Assembly (NCBI RefSeq): GCF_000208865.1
Contig: NC_018385.1
Location: forward strand, 1,284,724-1,348,723
Source: Neospora caninum Liverpool
Lineage: Eukaryota > Apicomplexa > Conoidasida > Eucoccidiorida > Sarcocystidae
Direction: 5' to 3'
DNA: 64,000 nt
Of the stretch, positions 1 to 10,600 are shown one piece after another. Every line of letters begins with the position of its first letter. Positions within the stretch are counted from its first letter, which is position 1. The notes under the pieces were generated by a model. That model ran no database searches and was not told where the DNA came from. It saw only the letters and a list, made by a program, of their open reading frames with translations. The translations under genes were made by a program, and so were the position numbers.

Positions 1-1530
1 GCGTTCCCAGGGACACTACGTCAACGCCGACGGAGACCTGCGCATCTGTCGCCCGCTCATCACAACTCGGGAGAGAGAAACAGCCCAGTTCGCGGGGACG
101 CACCGCTTGCCGGTCATCGCAGATAACTGCCCCGCGTGCTTTGCCGCACCGAAGGAAGTAAGAGACCTTCCGCGATCTCGCGTCGCGCAAAACCGCCGAC
201 CAGTAGTACTCTCCGCTCGCGGTCACGTCGCGCAGCCTCGCTCCTTACCAAGGGTATAAACGAACAAGAGGTGATGTGTTTTTCTGCTGGCCTTCGCTTC
301 AACGTCGCGTAGGCGCTCGATTAGGCGTCTCTGCGCGGGGTGTCTTTCGAGCGAGCTTTAACAGCCTCAGCGCTCTGCTCTTGGGACAGGCACGCACATG
401 CGAAGACATGTGGACACCGTTTTCACCACGCGTTTTCTGTCTCGTCTTTTGTCTTTCCCGCGGACAGGGTTTGCCTCCGTGTGTCGTCATCATCTCCGTT
501 TCTCTCCGCGTGCTCGTTCTTTGTCTCCAGCGGCATCGCATGAAGATGCTTTTGAGTGAACAAGAAATGGAGTTCCCTCACCTCTTTCAAAACCTCCTCA
601 AGGTAGGGCGCGCGCCCAGATCCTCTGTTCCTGCATGTGGGCCGTCCGTTTTCTGCGTCGGCTGTATCTACAAAACGCAAGGCGAAACCTCCTCTTCGGA
701 GGCTGAAAACCTGTAGCGTCCCAGCAAGCAAAAGGCAACCGCGTGGAGCTCTCGATTTCTCTTTCTCTACCTTTGTCCTCTCTCTTTGTCGGTCCTCTCC
801 CCTTCTTGCCACTCGGCCCACTGTGTCTCCGGGCCTTGTCCTTGTGTGGAATTTAAAATGTGGAATTTAAAACGGTCAGGAGTATTCCTGACATCTTCAA
901 CTCTCGTGGCGGGCTTCCTGAGCGTCTCCCCCTTCCTTCTCTCTCGCTCCACGTGCGTCTCTCCTGTCCTTGCATGGCTTTCTGCTGTTGGTCCTGGCTG
1001 GCCGTTCGCCCCTAGCGGTCTTCGGTAGCTTCGTCTCTCGCTGTTCATCTCTCCTCTTGCCCAAAGAGTCCGGCGCCTTTTCTGTGCAGTCGTTGACGCC
1101 GCTGATTGCCGTTTCTGCGGCCGCGAGTCGCGCGTCGAAATCTGGGACGAAGAGGAATCGCGAAGATCGCGAAGCGGTTGACGAAGGCAGTCCAGCGGGC
1201 GTCCACCGCGGCGAGAAGCGAGAGAGAAGGCCTGACCCACCCGCCGGACGCGCGTCGGGTTCCGAGCAGCTTCTCGCCACAGTCGAAGACTTTGCGGGCG
1301 ACGCGGTCGACGACATCCTCCGCCACGCAGGGAGACGAGGGGACGAAGGATCCGAAGCGGGCCGGAAGCAAGCTCCGGAGAGAGGCGCAGCGCCTTTTAG
1401 TCCCCGAAACGCAGACGAGAAAAAGAAGGAAACGGAAGGGAAAAGCCGAGCGGAAGAGCAAGACGAAGCGGCGGAGCTCGTGGTGACTGCGTGCGGCCTG
1501 CGCAGTGACGGGATGTGTAGACGCGTTTAA
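1..1530 (+). CDS. TtcA-like PP-loop ATPase (tRNA 2-thiolation type), 3' part
   Basis: Partial gene entering from the left edge. Three exons can be read: 1-157, 531-602 and 1090-1530 (stop TAA at 1528-1530). Donors are GTAAGA and GTAGGG, acceptors are CTCCAG and TGTGCAG, and the reading phase is continuous (exon 1 in frame from base 2). The spliced protein reads RPLITTRERE, then LPVIADNCPACFAAPKE joined to RHRMKMLLSEQE, then NLLK joined to SLTPLI. This order, with the NCPACF cysteine pair and the APKER segment, matches the C-terminal part of TtcA/ATPBD3-type PP-loop enzymes, which adenylate and thiolate tRNA bases; the cysteines would bind a metal or Fe-S cluster. The ATP-binding SGGxDS loop must lie left of the window. 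The last exon adds about 130 polar, Lys/Glu/Arg-rich residues beyond the conserved end, a lineage extension. Family is confident; the exact base modified is not. Confidence 0.8.
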
Positions 1531-3246
1531 CCAAGAGACACGGCTGCGATATCGGCGAGGAACCGGGTTTCCTTTTGGAAAGAATGCAAACGTGTAAGAG
1601 CGCGCAGGGTTTGGGGGAGAGCGGTAGGCATAGGTGGAGACATTTGAGAAAACGCGCCGAGAATCGTGGCCGTGACGCCGAGAGGACTATAGGCATGTCT
1701 TTGTACCTGCAAGGCGAAAAGTAGAGCAACCGCGAGAAGGGCTGGTCGCGGAAGAGACAAAAGAAGAGCTGTCTTTGCGGTGGATGTGTCGTCGAAAAAA
1801 CGCTGCAGGGGGGAATCGGCCCCTCCGGCGCTGAACCTGCGAAAGTGCAACATTTTGTCGAGTGCTGGCTGTTGTGGGCGTTGTTTCGCGTGTCGTGGAA
1901 AACCCATCTGACGGCCAATCGCATGCAGACGAGCTTCCTGAGGCGAGCGCCGACGCTCGACGGAGTCGTGGGAGCGGGGCCAGGGGGGAAGGGGAAATCA
2001 CAGAGAGACAGAAAGACGGCGAGGAGACAAGGGCAGACACAGCTGAGAAACAAGATGGACCGAGGGGGGGAAAGCAAGAGAAGAGACGAGACAAACGAGA
2101 AGCAGGCGGCGAGAGACCACGGAGAAAACAATAGTGCAGTTTGAGGAGGGGCGGAATCGCTGTCGTAATGTCAGTGTTTGTGTAGAAGCTGGTATTCTTG
2201 CGTCTCCGCGCGGTTGCTTTGTTTCGATGCTTGGAGCGACGGGTGCACGCAAGAGGCCCATAGGGAGGCTCCTGGTGTGTGGCGTTTTTGCGAAACACCG
2301 GTTGGAAGAGACAACGCGAGTTCAAACACGAAACGTAACGGCTAGCGTCTCCAACGTGTCGCAGGAAAGATGTGCTGGCGAGTATAAAAGGCCAGCGGAA
2401 GAATCGAAGCGCTGTTATGCATATCTTCGGGAAAAATACTGCGTTCGTCCGAGCGGCGGGACGCCCTTGGAGACAGAAGTCGCACTGTTTTACGGTAGCG
2501 ACCAGCCTTTTTTTAAAGCGCGCCGATATGGGGACCACGGACCTACCCATGGATCGACACGGGATAAAGGAAGGGAGGCAGAGGAAAAAAGCAAGACTAT
2601 CCTAGTTTTAAAAGGAAGGGAACTGCCGACTGAGAATCGAAGGAGGCGCTGTGGGACCTATCCTCTGGACCTCTTTCCCAAGAAAACGCGGCACGTTTCT
2701 GCTCGTGAAAAAGAAAGCCACTCGGGGCCTGTCTTGGGAGAAATCGCTGACGGTCAGGTGCCTTCCGGTAAAGAAGAGGTCAACTCATGCAGTCATGGTG
2801 ATGTGGGAGTCTAGACCGGAAAGCCGTAGGATTTATCTTGGACAGGAGAATATCTCAAGGCGAAGAGACGGGCACACTCTGCTCGTTTTTCTCTTTGCGA
2901 TCTGGTCACTCCGGCAGGTCCAGGAGCCTGCGTGAAAGAAAAGGACACAGAGGAGGGCGGTTGTATGCCCGTGTTTGTGTATCTTCCTTCCACACACAGG
3001 AATACAGAATTGAAAGTCGGCGTATCCCTTCAAGGGAGATGCGGAAGCGGAGTCTATAGTCGGGACACGGCACGTCGGGAACTGCATTTTGCCGCCTGGT
3101 CGTGTAGACACCGGTCGAAAAAGCCGTCGGGATCTCGTAAATCTGCGCGTGGATTCGAGGGGACGCCTACGAGAATGCGGAGTGTGCCGGGAACGCAAAC
3201 AGGGCCGTACTGTCTCTTGAAACGTTCTGGAAGTTGTGTGCGGCAC
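1531..3246. other. intergenic, convergent gene ends
   Basis: This stretch lies between two genes that end toward each other. It should hold the 3' untranslated regions of both. Open frames on both strands here are short, basic and show no recognisable domain. No repeat or RNA gene was recognised. Confidence 0.5.
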
Positions 3247-4103
3247 TTACTTCTTCACAAGAGGCTCGTAGGGCACCAAGTCGTCATCACATTTATCTGC
3301 TAGACCAAAGATTTGTTCGAAGCACCTCCAGTCGTCGGCAGACAACGGTTCGCCAAGGTTACAGAAAATCATTTTCACCACTCGCTTCTTGAGTTTTCCT
3401 GTTTGTTCGCGATCGTACACGAGAAACAGCTCTCGGAAAGTCGTCACTTTATCTTCGTCATGGACGAGGAGAGAACAGAAACGGCCAAAGGCTGCCAGGT
3501 CACACCGGCCATTCACTCGCTGGAAAAAAGTGTCAACTTCTTGCTCTGACGGAGCAAATCCCTGAAATCAAAGAAGGCGAGGACATTTGGAAACCAACTG
3601 AGCCTTCTGTAACCAACCCACGGTAGTCCCCATGCCACAACGACCCAATCACACGAGGATCCGAAACAACGTGCAGGAGGGAAGCGCGAGAGAACTTTGG
3701 CAAAAACGAAAAATCATGGGACACGGCCTTAAGACCTCTCGTTTCCTGTCTACGCGGCGGCTCGTCGCCGAAACTCAGGAGCAAAGAGCCGCAACCGTTT
3801 CGGAGGAAACACCCAGGATGTCGCCGAAATATCCCTGGAGTCTTCCACTTTGTGTCGTAGTGGGTGAGAAAAAGCGGCCCCTGCCCAACCGATTTCGAGG
3901 CATCGGTTCAGGGGGTAGGCAAATCGACGCGTTCTACCGTTGTCGGCGTGAGGCAAATGTACCCAGCTGCTGTGGGCGCAGGGGAACTGTGGAGAGAGAG
4001 AGCGATTCGTACAGGGGAAAAGAGAAGGGGGAAACGGGGAGCTTACCAGGTACCGTGCTAAACCGGCGACTGCTTCCTTCCGTTGAATGGTCCGCGAAGA
4101 TCC
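3247..4103 (-). CDS. degenerate EF-hand protein (calmodulin / myosin light chain type), 5' incomplete
   Basis: Two exons can be read on the minus strand: 4103-4047 (GSSRTIQRKEAVAGLARYL) and 3561-3247. The first ends in a GTAAGC donor and the second follows a TTTCAG acceptor in phase 0, giving LARYL joined to GFAPSEQEV. The result has the spacing of a calmodulin or essential light chain: helix and loop, the xPSExEV linker, a central region FLVYDREQTGKLKKR, then a last loop DKCDDDLVPYEPLVKK. The loops lack several of the acidic calcium ligands, so calcium binding is doubtful. The ending is ambiguous: AAG AAG TAA closes the frame at 3247-3249, but the same bases give a consensus donor AA|GTAAGTG, so a short further exon may follow. 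First exon(s) above 4103 were not found. Role is probably as a light chain of a myosin or another calmodulin-like regulator; this is inference. Confidence 0.6.
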
Positions 4104-7100
4104 CTGCGGAAACAGCACAGGCGGGCAACGAAAAGGCAAAGCAGCTATCCTCAAACGTGGCAAGCAGCGGTGTCTTTGAAAAGTAAATGCATCCGGAGAC
4201 CAGAGCAAAACGGCAGAGGGTCGGCATAGAGCCGTCGCTGGTACGTGCCACTCTGATTCCGTCCACGGCCGGATGGGATGCGGAAAGCTGCCGAATGAAG
4301 AGAGTGGGACGTGCGAGATGCTCATCGTTTTCGCCGGCGGAAGAAGCCGCGAGAGAGGGTGTTTCCTGCTGCGAGGAATCCTCGTTTTGATTCGTTCCGA
4401 CGGACACAAGCAAGCAGACGCGGAGATTTCCACTGTGTAGTATCTCTTGGAGCTGTCTTAGCAACTAGATGTGGATTTATCTTCTATGGTACCGATATGT
4501 TCGAAGAGTTGCTCTAAAATATTCCATGTAAATACAGGTTCTTCACCTTAGTTAAGTATCTGGTGTGTTGTATTCATTGGCTAGCACTATGTTAATCTTC
4601 ATACCTATGCATATATCCTTGGATTTAACGTCAAGACGCGACAAGGCCACTACGATGGTGCGCAGCCTCGAAGGAAAAGGTGTGGAGAAACGGAATCCCG
4701 TGGTACAATGTGTAACAGAAGTCTAGCTAGAAGGGGCGCTCTGCACGTTTTTTGGAGCTCCGCACGAAAAACAAGCCTTAGAGGGAAGACGGGAGGCGAG
4801 CAAAAGGAAAGCGGCAATAGGGCAGCAACGAGGAACAGTCCTGTTTCGGAGTTTGATGGGTCGCCTACACTGATTTCGCAAAATGCCGACTCCAGCTTCC
4901 ATGCATCGATGTGGCGGATGACCTGAACGGCAGAAACACAGCAAGGCAGTAAGTCACCAGAGCGCCATTTTTGTACGCCACGAACCACACGTACAGAAGG
5001 TCAATACCCAGGGTCGAAGACTTGCCTTGTTCAAGCGAAGCGGCACACCATACCAATTGAAAGACGAGAAACGGGCGCTACGCAGGCATACACAAACGTC
5101 TATTTCGCGTGTTCGCGCGGCGGCCGCTCGGAAAATACGCAGGGACTCTCCTTTCCGTGAAAGTGTCTCATGCGATCCATTTTGAACCATCGGGAGGCGT
5201 GATCCCGTGTTGAAACTGGACTGGACCCACCGGGAAGAAACCTAGCTCACCAGCGGCTTCCGTCTTAGCAGAGCAGAGCTGCAAATTCGTGACGATGGTG
5301 CCTTTTGTTTTCCGGAGAGTTCCATGATTTTTTTTCCCTTCTGGTAGTAAACGAGGATCGTCAGTTGTGGCTGTTCCGCGGCCCCGTCGATAGAGTCGGC
5401 GAAAAGGCGCCGGTGCTACCCCAGCGCCCGACGTAGAAGAGCAGTCGACACCCCGAAATGCAGTCAGGCGAAGATGTCTTTAAGGAACGCCTTTCTGGGA
5501 GGGCTATCAACGCACCATTAAAAACTGTCAAAGCTGCATCGCGCGCAAGCGGAAAACGCGGTGAACGCCGACTGCCAAGCTGGCCTGCGCAGGCAAAAGG
5601 AAACGCGATTGAGGTTGCTTCGCGGCAACAATCCGGGAAATCTCCCCTCGCGAATCTGTCTGGGAGACTGTTTCCTTGAGAAAAAACGGAGATGGGTGAG
5701 AAATGGGAAGCAGCAGACGATTAAACCAAGAACGGGGCAACTGCGTCCTGCGCTTGAATTCGGTGTGTTTATAGGTCAGAGTAAGCTTGCACTGGAAGAG
5801 CGGTGGAGAAAGACATCCCCTAGAAGGAAACTCCCTGCCCTCCCAAGGCCACCGCCGAAAGTAGATGACTTGACAGTTGCTGAAGGAAAGCAGGTGTTGC
5901 AAAAAAATCCCTTGTTAAAGAGGCAGCTAACTGCTGTCCTGTTGCTTCGGATGGAGCCGACGCGCTCGAGTGCGGGCTCACGGCTTTCTCGAGTCTCAAA
6001 ACCCCCTGAGACCCAAAGGCCGTATACCTTTATGAATCAGAACGCAACAAAAAACCTCGACGACTCGCTTCGAGCGGAGCTGACAGAGTGTGCCTGTCGC
6101 CCAGTTGAGGATGTCTCTGGATTTTTCTTGGAGAATCCTCTCACAAGACACTCGCGCACATGCGCCGCTCGTCGAGGGTACCCTGGCGGATGGTTCGGGT
6201 GCCGGCACGGCCAACCGGTTAGAAGAGCGGCAGAAAAGAAACCGTTTCTCTCTTTTGCTTTCGCCGAAAAAGGAAGCGGTATGGGGAACGGATGCCCGCG
6301 AACCTGGTGACAGTGGACAGCACCTCAAATCCGTCGATCTCTCAAGTAAGTTTCCGGCGTATCACGCGACCACGGTGGTGGGGAGGCGCTACGACGGCCA
6401 CGGAGATCCGACAACCTCGCCGCCTCACAAGCCAAGAACGCGATGCCGCAGTCGTCTATATAATTCACGACTCTCACTAGTGTGCGCAGGGGTCCGTGTC
6501 CAAGCGGCGGATTGTAATTTGTATGTCCCATGTAAAGTTGCTAGCGCAAATAGTCGGCGATTTGGCCCTGTCAGTATGTGTTTTTATCCGGCCCCTGGGA
6601 CTGGCTGGAGGCTGCCGGCGCGAAATCCCTCTGCTTCTTTCACTGCAAGTCCGAAGACAAACGCGCACGCTCCCGATGCAGTCGCCAATCTGTCGAGTGG
6701 CGGCTTCCAGTTTATCTGTTTCATGCTTGCTTCCTCTCAGACTTACCTGTCTCTGCCGTGTCGCGTCTGTATGCCGTGGCGAAGGCGTGCAAATGCCGGA
6801 AGAAAAAAAGGCAGCCGAGTCGGGTTGTTCAACCTTGGTTAACGTTTTGTAACACGCGGCAAAAGCTGGGATTGTGTTGCCGTGGCGAGTTTAGAGCGAA
6901 GCGAAAACCGCAGCCAGCGATTCGGTTCAGAACACACGGAGCGCTCGTTTAAAATTACACCTGGACGTCGGGGTCCACCCCACCAGAATGTACATTCTGA
7001 ATAGGCAAATACGAACGCATCTGCGCGTTTTCCTAAGTCAGAACGCATACATCGGAGTGCGATTTGCCTCGCTGGAGAGCGGCTGATGTGGGCTCTCACA

Positions 7101-7692
7101 GAGTGCAGCGAGTGTTGAATCTCGCGTATCGGTGGCCGCCGAAAAAATCGAGGCGCGGGAGCATCGTTTGCTTTCTAGACTGAGTCTCTTTTTTCTTTGC
7201 CTCGGCTGTGTCTGAGGCCGAACTCAGGTCTCTGGATGAGGCAGATCTAGCGGCGCGTACGACTAGCCGTGCACCGCACGTCTCTCTGGATTAAAATTCT
7301 TTAATGGATCAATGATGAGAACGGAAGGTTTTAGAGGGGGTTTCACTGCGTCTGCGAACGTGAACGTCACACGGCAACTGCACTCACGTCCATCAAGAAA
7401 TCCAAGAGAGTACGCCAAGCTGAAAAGAGATTGTCTACAGTCCCTCAAAGTCCGGGATGCGAACTGCAGTCGCGAACCCTGTACCCGGCAAAAAAGACGA
7501 TTTCTGCACAGTCCAGAGAAGCTCATATAGCGTAGGTTCTCCCAACGCGCGCGAGTCTCAGTGCATTCTCTCCGTCACAGATCTTTCGCAGGCAAGTCGC
7601 TGCGCTTTTCCGCTAGAAAGAGAACGCGTGTTTTGCTACAGGGGCCGGAAGGATGTGCAGAGGCTCCTGTTTGTTCGTCTCAAAAAGCCGGA
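4104..7692. other. region without a convincing gene; holds part of a dispersed repeat
   Basis: The 5' end of the EF-hand gene must lie in the left part. Bases 4440-4660 are clearly more AT-rich than their surroundings and lack coding character. Bases 4672-4728 match a repeat seen again near 19.84 kb and 52.81 kb. Open frames from 5458 to 6960 on the plus strand carry no domain and no consistent splice signals, so no gene is called. The right part should contain the 3' untranslated region of the RON2-like gene. Confidence 0.4.
4672..4728. repeat. dispersed repeat, copy 1
   Basis: GGAAAAGGTG at the left and ACAATGTGTAACAGAAGTCTAGCT at the right match the copy at 19838-19901, with a shortened middle. 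The identity of the element is unknown. Confidence 0.6.
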
Positions 7693-10600
7693 CTAGAGAT
7701 TAGTCAAACGCGCAACTAGCGCGTTGTGTTTCTGGATGTGCATGATTCTGTCGAAACGTGGCCTTCGCCTGGACACCGAGTCGATCTCAAAAAAGCCCCC
7801 TTCTGGAGGCGGAGCCGAAGGGCTGCCGGAGGGTTCTTCTGGAGGCGCAGACGCACCGGCACCAAAGTCCAGACCAGGTGCGGTAGAAGAGACACTCTGA
7901 TCGATGAGATCGGGGGATTTTTGACTCGCCAACTTTGCTTGCTCGGCCTTGAGCTTGCCGGTTTGCCTCTCCATTTCCTTCTGAATTGCCTCGTTTTGCT
8001 TCTTGGAGAACCAGCGGCCTCTCCACTTCTTGTGGAACCACCGCCCCATGCGCCGGAACGCATTCGCGACAACCTACGAAGAAAAAAACGAAGAGCTAAA
8101 CGGCAAACGATAACCCCTGGCGGTGAAACTTGAACGAGGCAGTCCCTACATAGTGTACACATTCACCTGCTGCGCCTTCCGCCCCCCCGTCGCTTCTCCT
8201 GTCGACCTTCTTGTGAGTTCCGTCTTGATGCACGAGCACCAAAGCACGCAGTTTCTCACAGGCACACGCAGTGGTTCGATTTCCCCAGGCTGACGCTTGC
8301 GAAAAACGAACCCTTTGCGGCTTTTCACGTTCCCCCCTCGCCCTCTCTCTCTCTCTGCACACTACGTGAGACTACCGCCGCAGACAAGCGGCGCCGGGTC
8401 CAGGAATCCGTCCGGCTGTCCACAGGGTGCTCGACTCGACCACTCAGAAGCGGCCGTCGGCGCTGTCTTTCCAGCCCTTCAGGTCTCTTGAGCGTGGGAC
8501 TCGCCTCTCCCTGGAGGCCCCCACCTTACCATTTCAAATCGCGCAAGAATCTTGATGTGGGACACGGCAATCTGCCAGATTGCGAACGCTGGGCCGAGCA
8601 GCATGCCGATTCCAACGAGCGCGAGACTCTGGAACACCGCACTGGTTGCAGCGGCGGGGGGCGAGGCGACAGGATCCCCGATAGACCCGTCGACGCAGAT
8701 TCCCATCGGGGGACAGCCGGTGAGCTCCGGCGCTAGACTGCTCTGGTTTTGCGCGACTTGCTCGACCACTTGAGTGGTTTGTTGCATGGCCCTGGAAGAA
8801 CGAATCGAACAGAGATCAAACGCCTGCGTGTAAAGCCTACGGTGTGCACCGTTCAGAAACACAATCCAGGCGAAAACCTTTGAAACTCTGTGGGCACTGG
8901 CGACCAACTCTCTCTCTCTCGCAGTCTCGGCGAGACAGTCCCGAGAGGTGAAGACCCGAACCCGCCTCCCTTTCCCTTTCGGTCTCTCTCCCCTTGCTCC
9001 AAAACGCTAACAGCGTGTGTGTGTGTGTTTGTCTACTCGGAAGACCGGTTTTGTCGCGTGCGCGCTCCCTCCTTTCTCTTTCTCGTGCATCTGGATGCGC
9101 CCCTGGCCGTCTGTTCCCTTCCGAACGCGCGCGCCGTCTGAAAGCCTCGCAGAAGAGCCACTCACACGCCGACAGCAGCGAAGCAGAAGAGGGCGAGGGT
9201 GATCCAGGAAAGGATTTCCACAATGCGCTGATCCCGGCGCGATCTCTGCCAGCGGACAATCATGTGTCCAAAGTAGGGGCCTTGAGCCTTGAGGAACATG
9301 CCGAGATTAGGCAGGCTCTGCGCCGAGTAGAGACGCCCCGTCATGACGGTTTGGTAGGCGAACATGGTAGCCACGCCGTATTTCGCTCGCTTCAGCATCT
9401 GTTTCTGATCTCTGGGGATCAGCTGGTCGTAGAGTTTCAGCGGCATGTCACTGCCCAGGAAGACGGTTCGGAACGAGTTGACAGCCAGGTTATCCGTGAG
9501 GGATTTCTTCCAGGCATCCTTCGAATACTCGGCCTCCAGTTTCGCCGTCGCCTCCGGGTTAATGTAGTTGTTCATCGACACCGAGAAAAACAGCGACCAC
9601 GCCTGAGCGAAAATCTGGGACAGCGCCGACGCCTGGAACTCCTCGTTGCGCGTCTTGCCGTCCATCTGCGCGTAGTACGGGTGAATCATGTCCAGGAGCG
9701 AGTGCACGGGGACCTGGAGAGAGACACAGAGGAGAAAAAACGCGTGGAACTGTGGACCGCCACAGCTCGAGAGGGGATGGGAGAGCCCTGGAAACGTCCT
9801 TTTCTGCCCCTCTCCCTTGCTTCCTCAAACGTCTCGAAGGCCGCACCAGAGACACAGCGGGGAAGATGTGGACAGCTCTCCCCCGCCACCAGAAAGTGCG
9901 TGCGTTTTTCGTTTTCCTTCCTCAAGGCGTCTGCTCGTTAGCGCGAAACCTGCGACGCGACGCCGGCGAGTGGGGCAGAAACACGGTCCGTTCTTCCGAA
10001 ACTTTTTTCTCGAGCTCGCTGCTGAGGAACGTCTGCCTGTCAACGCTTACCGCGAACGGTTCTCGGATCTTCTTTTGCAGGAGATTTTCGTAGGTGATGC
10101 TGAGCTCGCTGACGGCTTTGCGGAACGCAATTTCGTTCTTGAAGACTGCCGTGTGGCGGTTGTAGATCGTGGCCATTTCCTTCACGACTTGACTCACCAA
10201 GTCTTCCCGGACTTTGACAACCGCGAAGACAAAGTGTCTGGCCATGTACGGCGGCAGCCGCAGGAGACTCCTCAGCGTCGTCTTCATTCCTGACCATGTC
10301 CGCGCGAAGAACCCCTGAGACCGCATCGACGTTTCGCTGCGCTTCACGACTTTCCCCAGAAACATAATGTTTTCAGATCCAAATCGAGACAGCAGGAAGC
10401 GTGAGTCGTTGATCACGGTGATCGCGTTCGACGCGTGGCTGAGGAAGTCGCAACCGGCGCGCGACATCTCGACGTTCTCAGGGTTCTCCTGCAGTCGGCG
10501 CATGGACCGATCGAGGCGCTCGGCGACCATCGCGTCCAGAGTCTCGCGCGTTGGAATGGGCATGGTCATAATGTTCACCCCGGCGAAGTCAGCCGCTGTC

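Noticed and set aside
5458..6960. Several overlapping plus-strand open frames of 110-250 codons
   Set aside because: They overlap in different frames, contain no domain and no set of phase-compatible splice sites.
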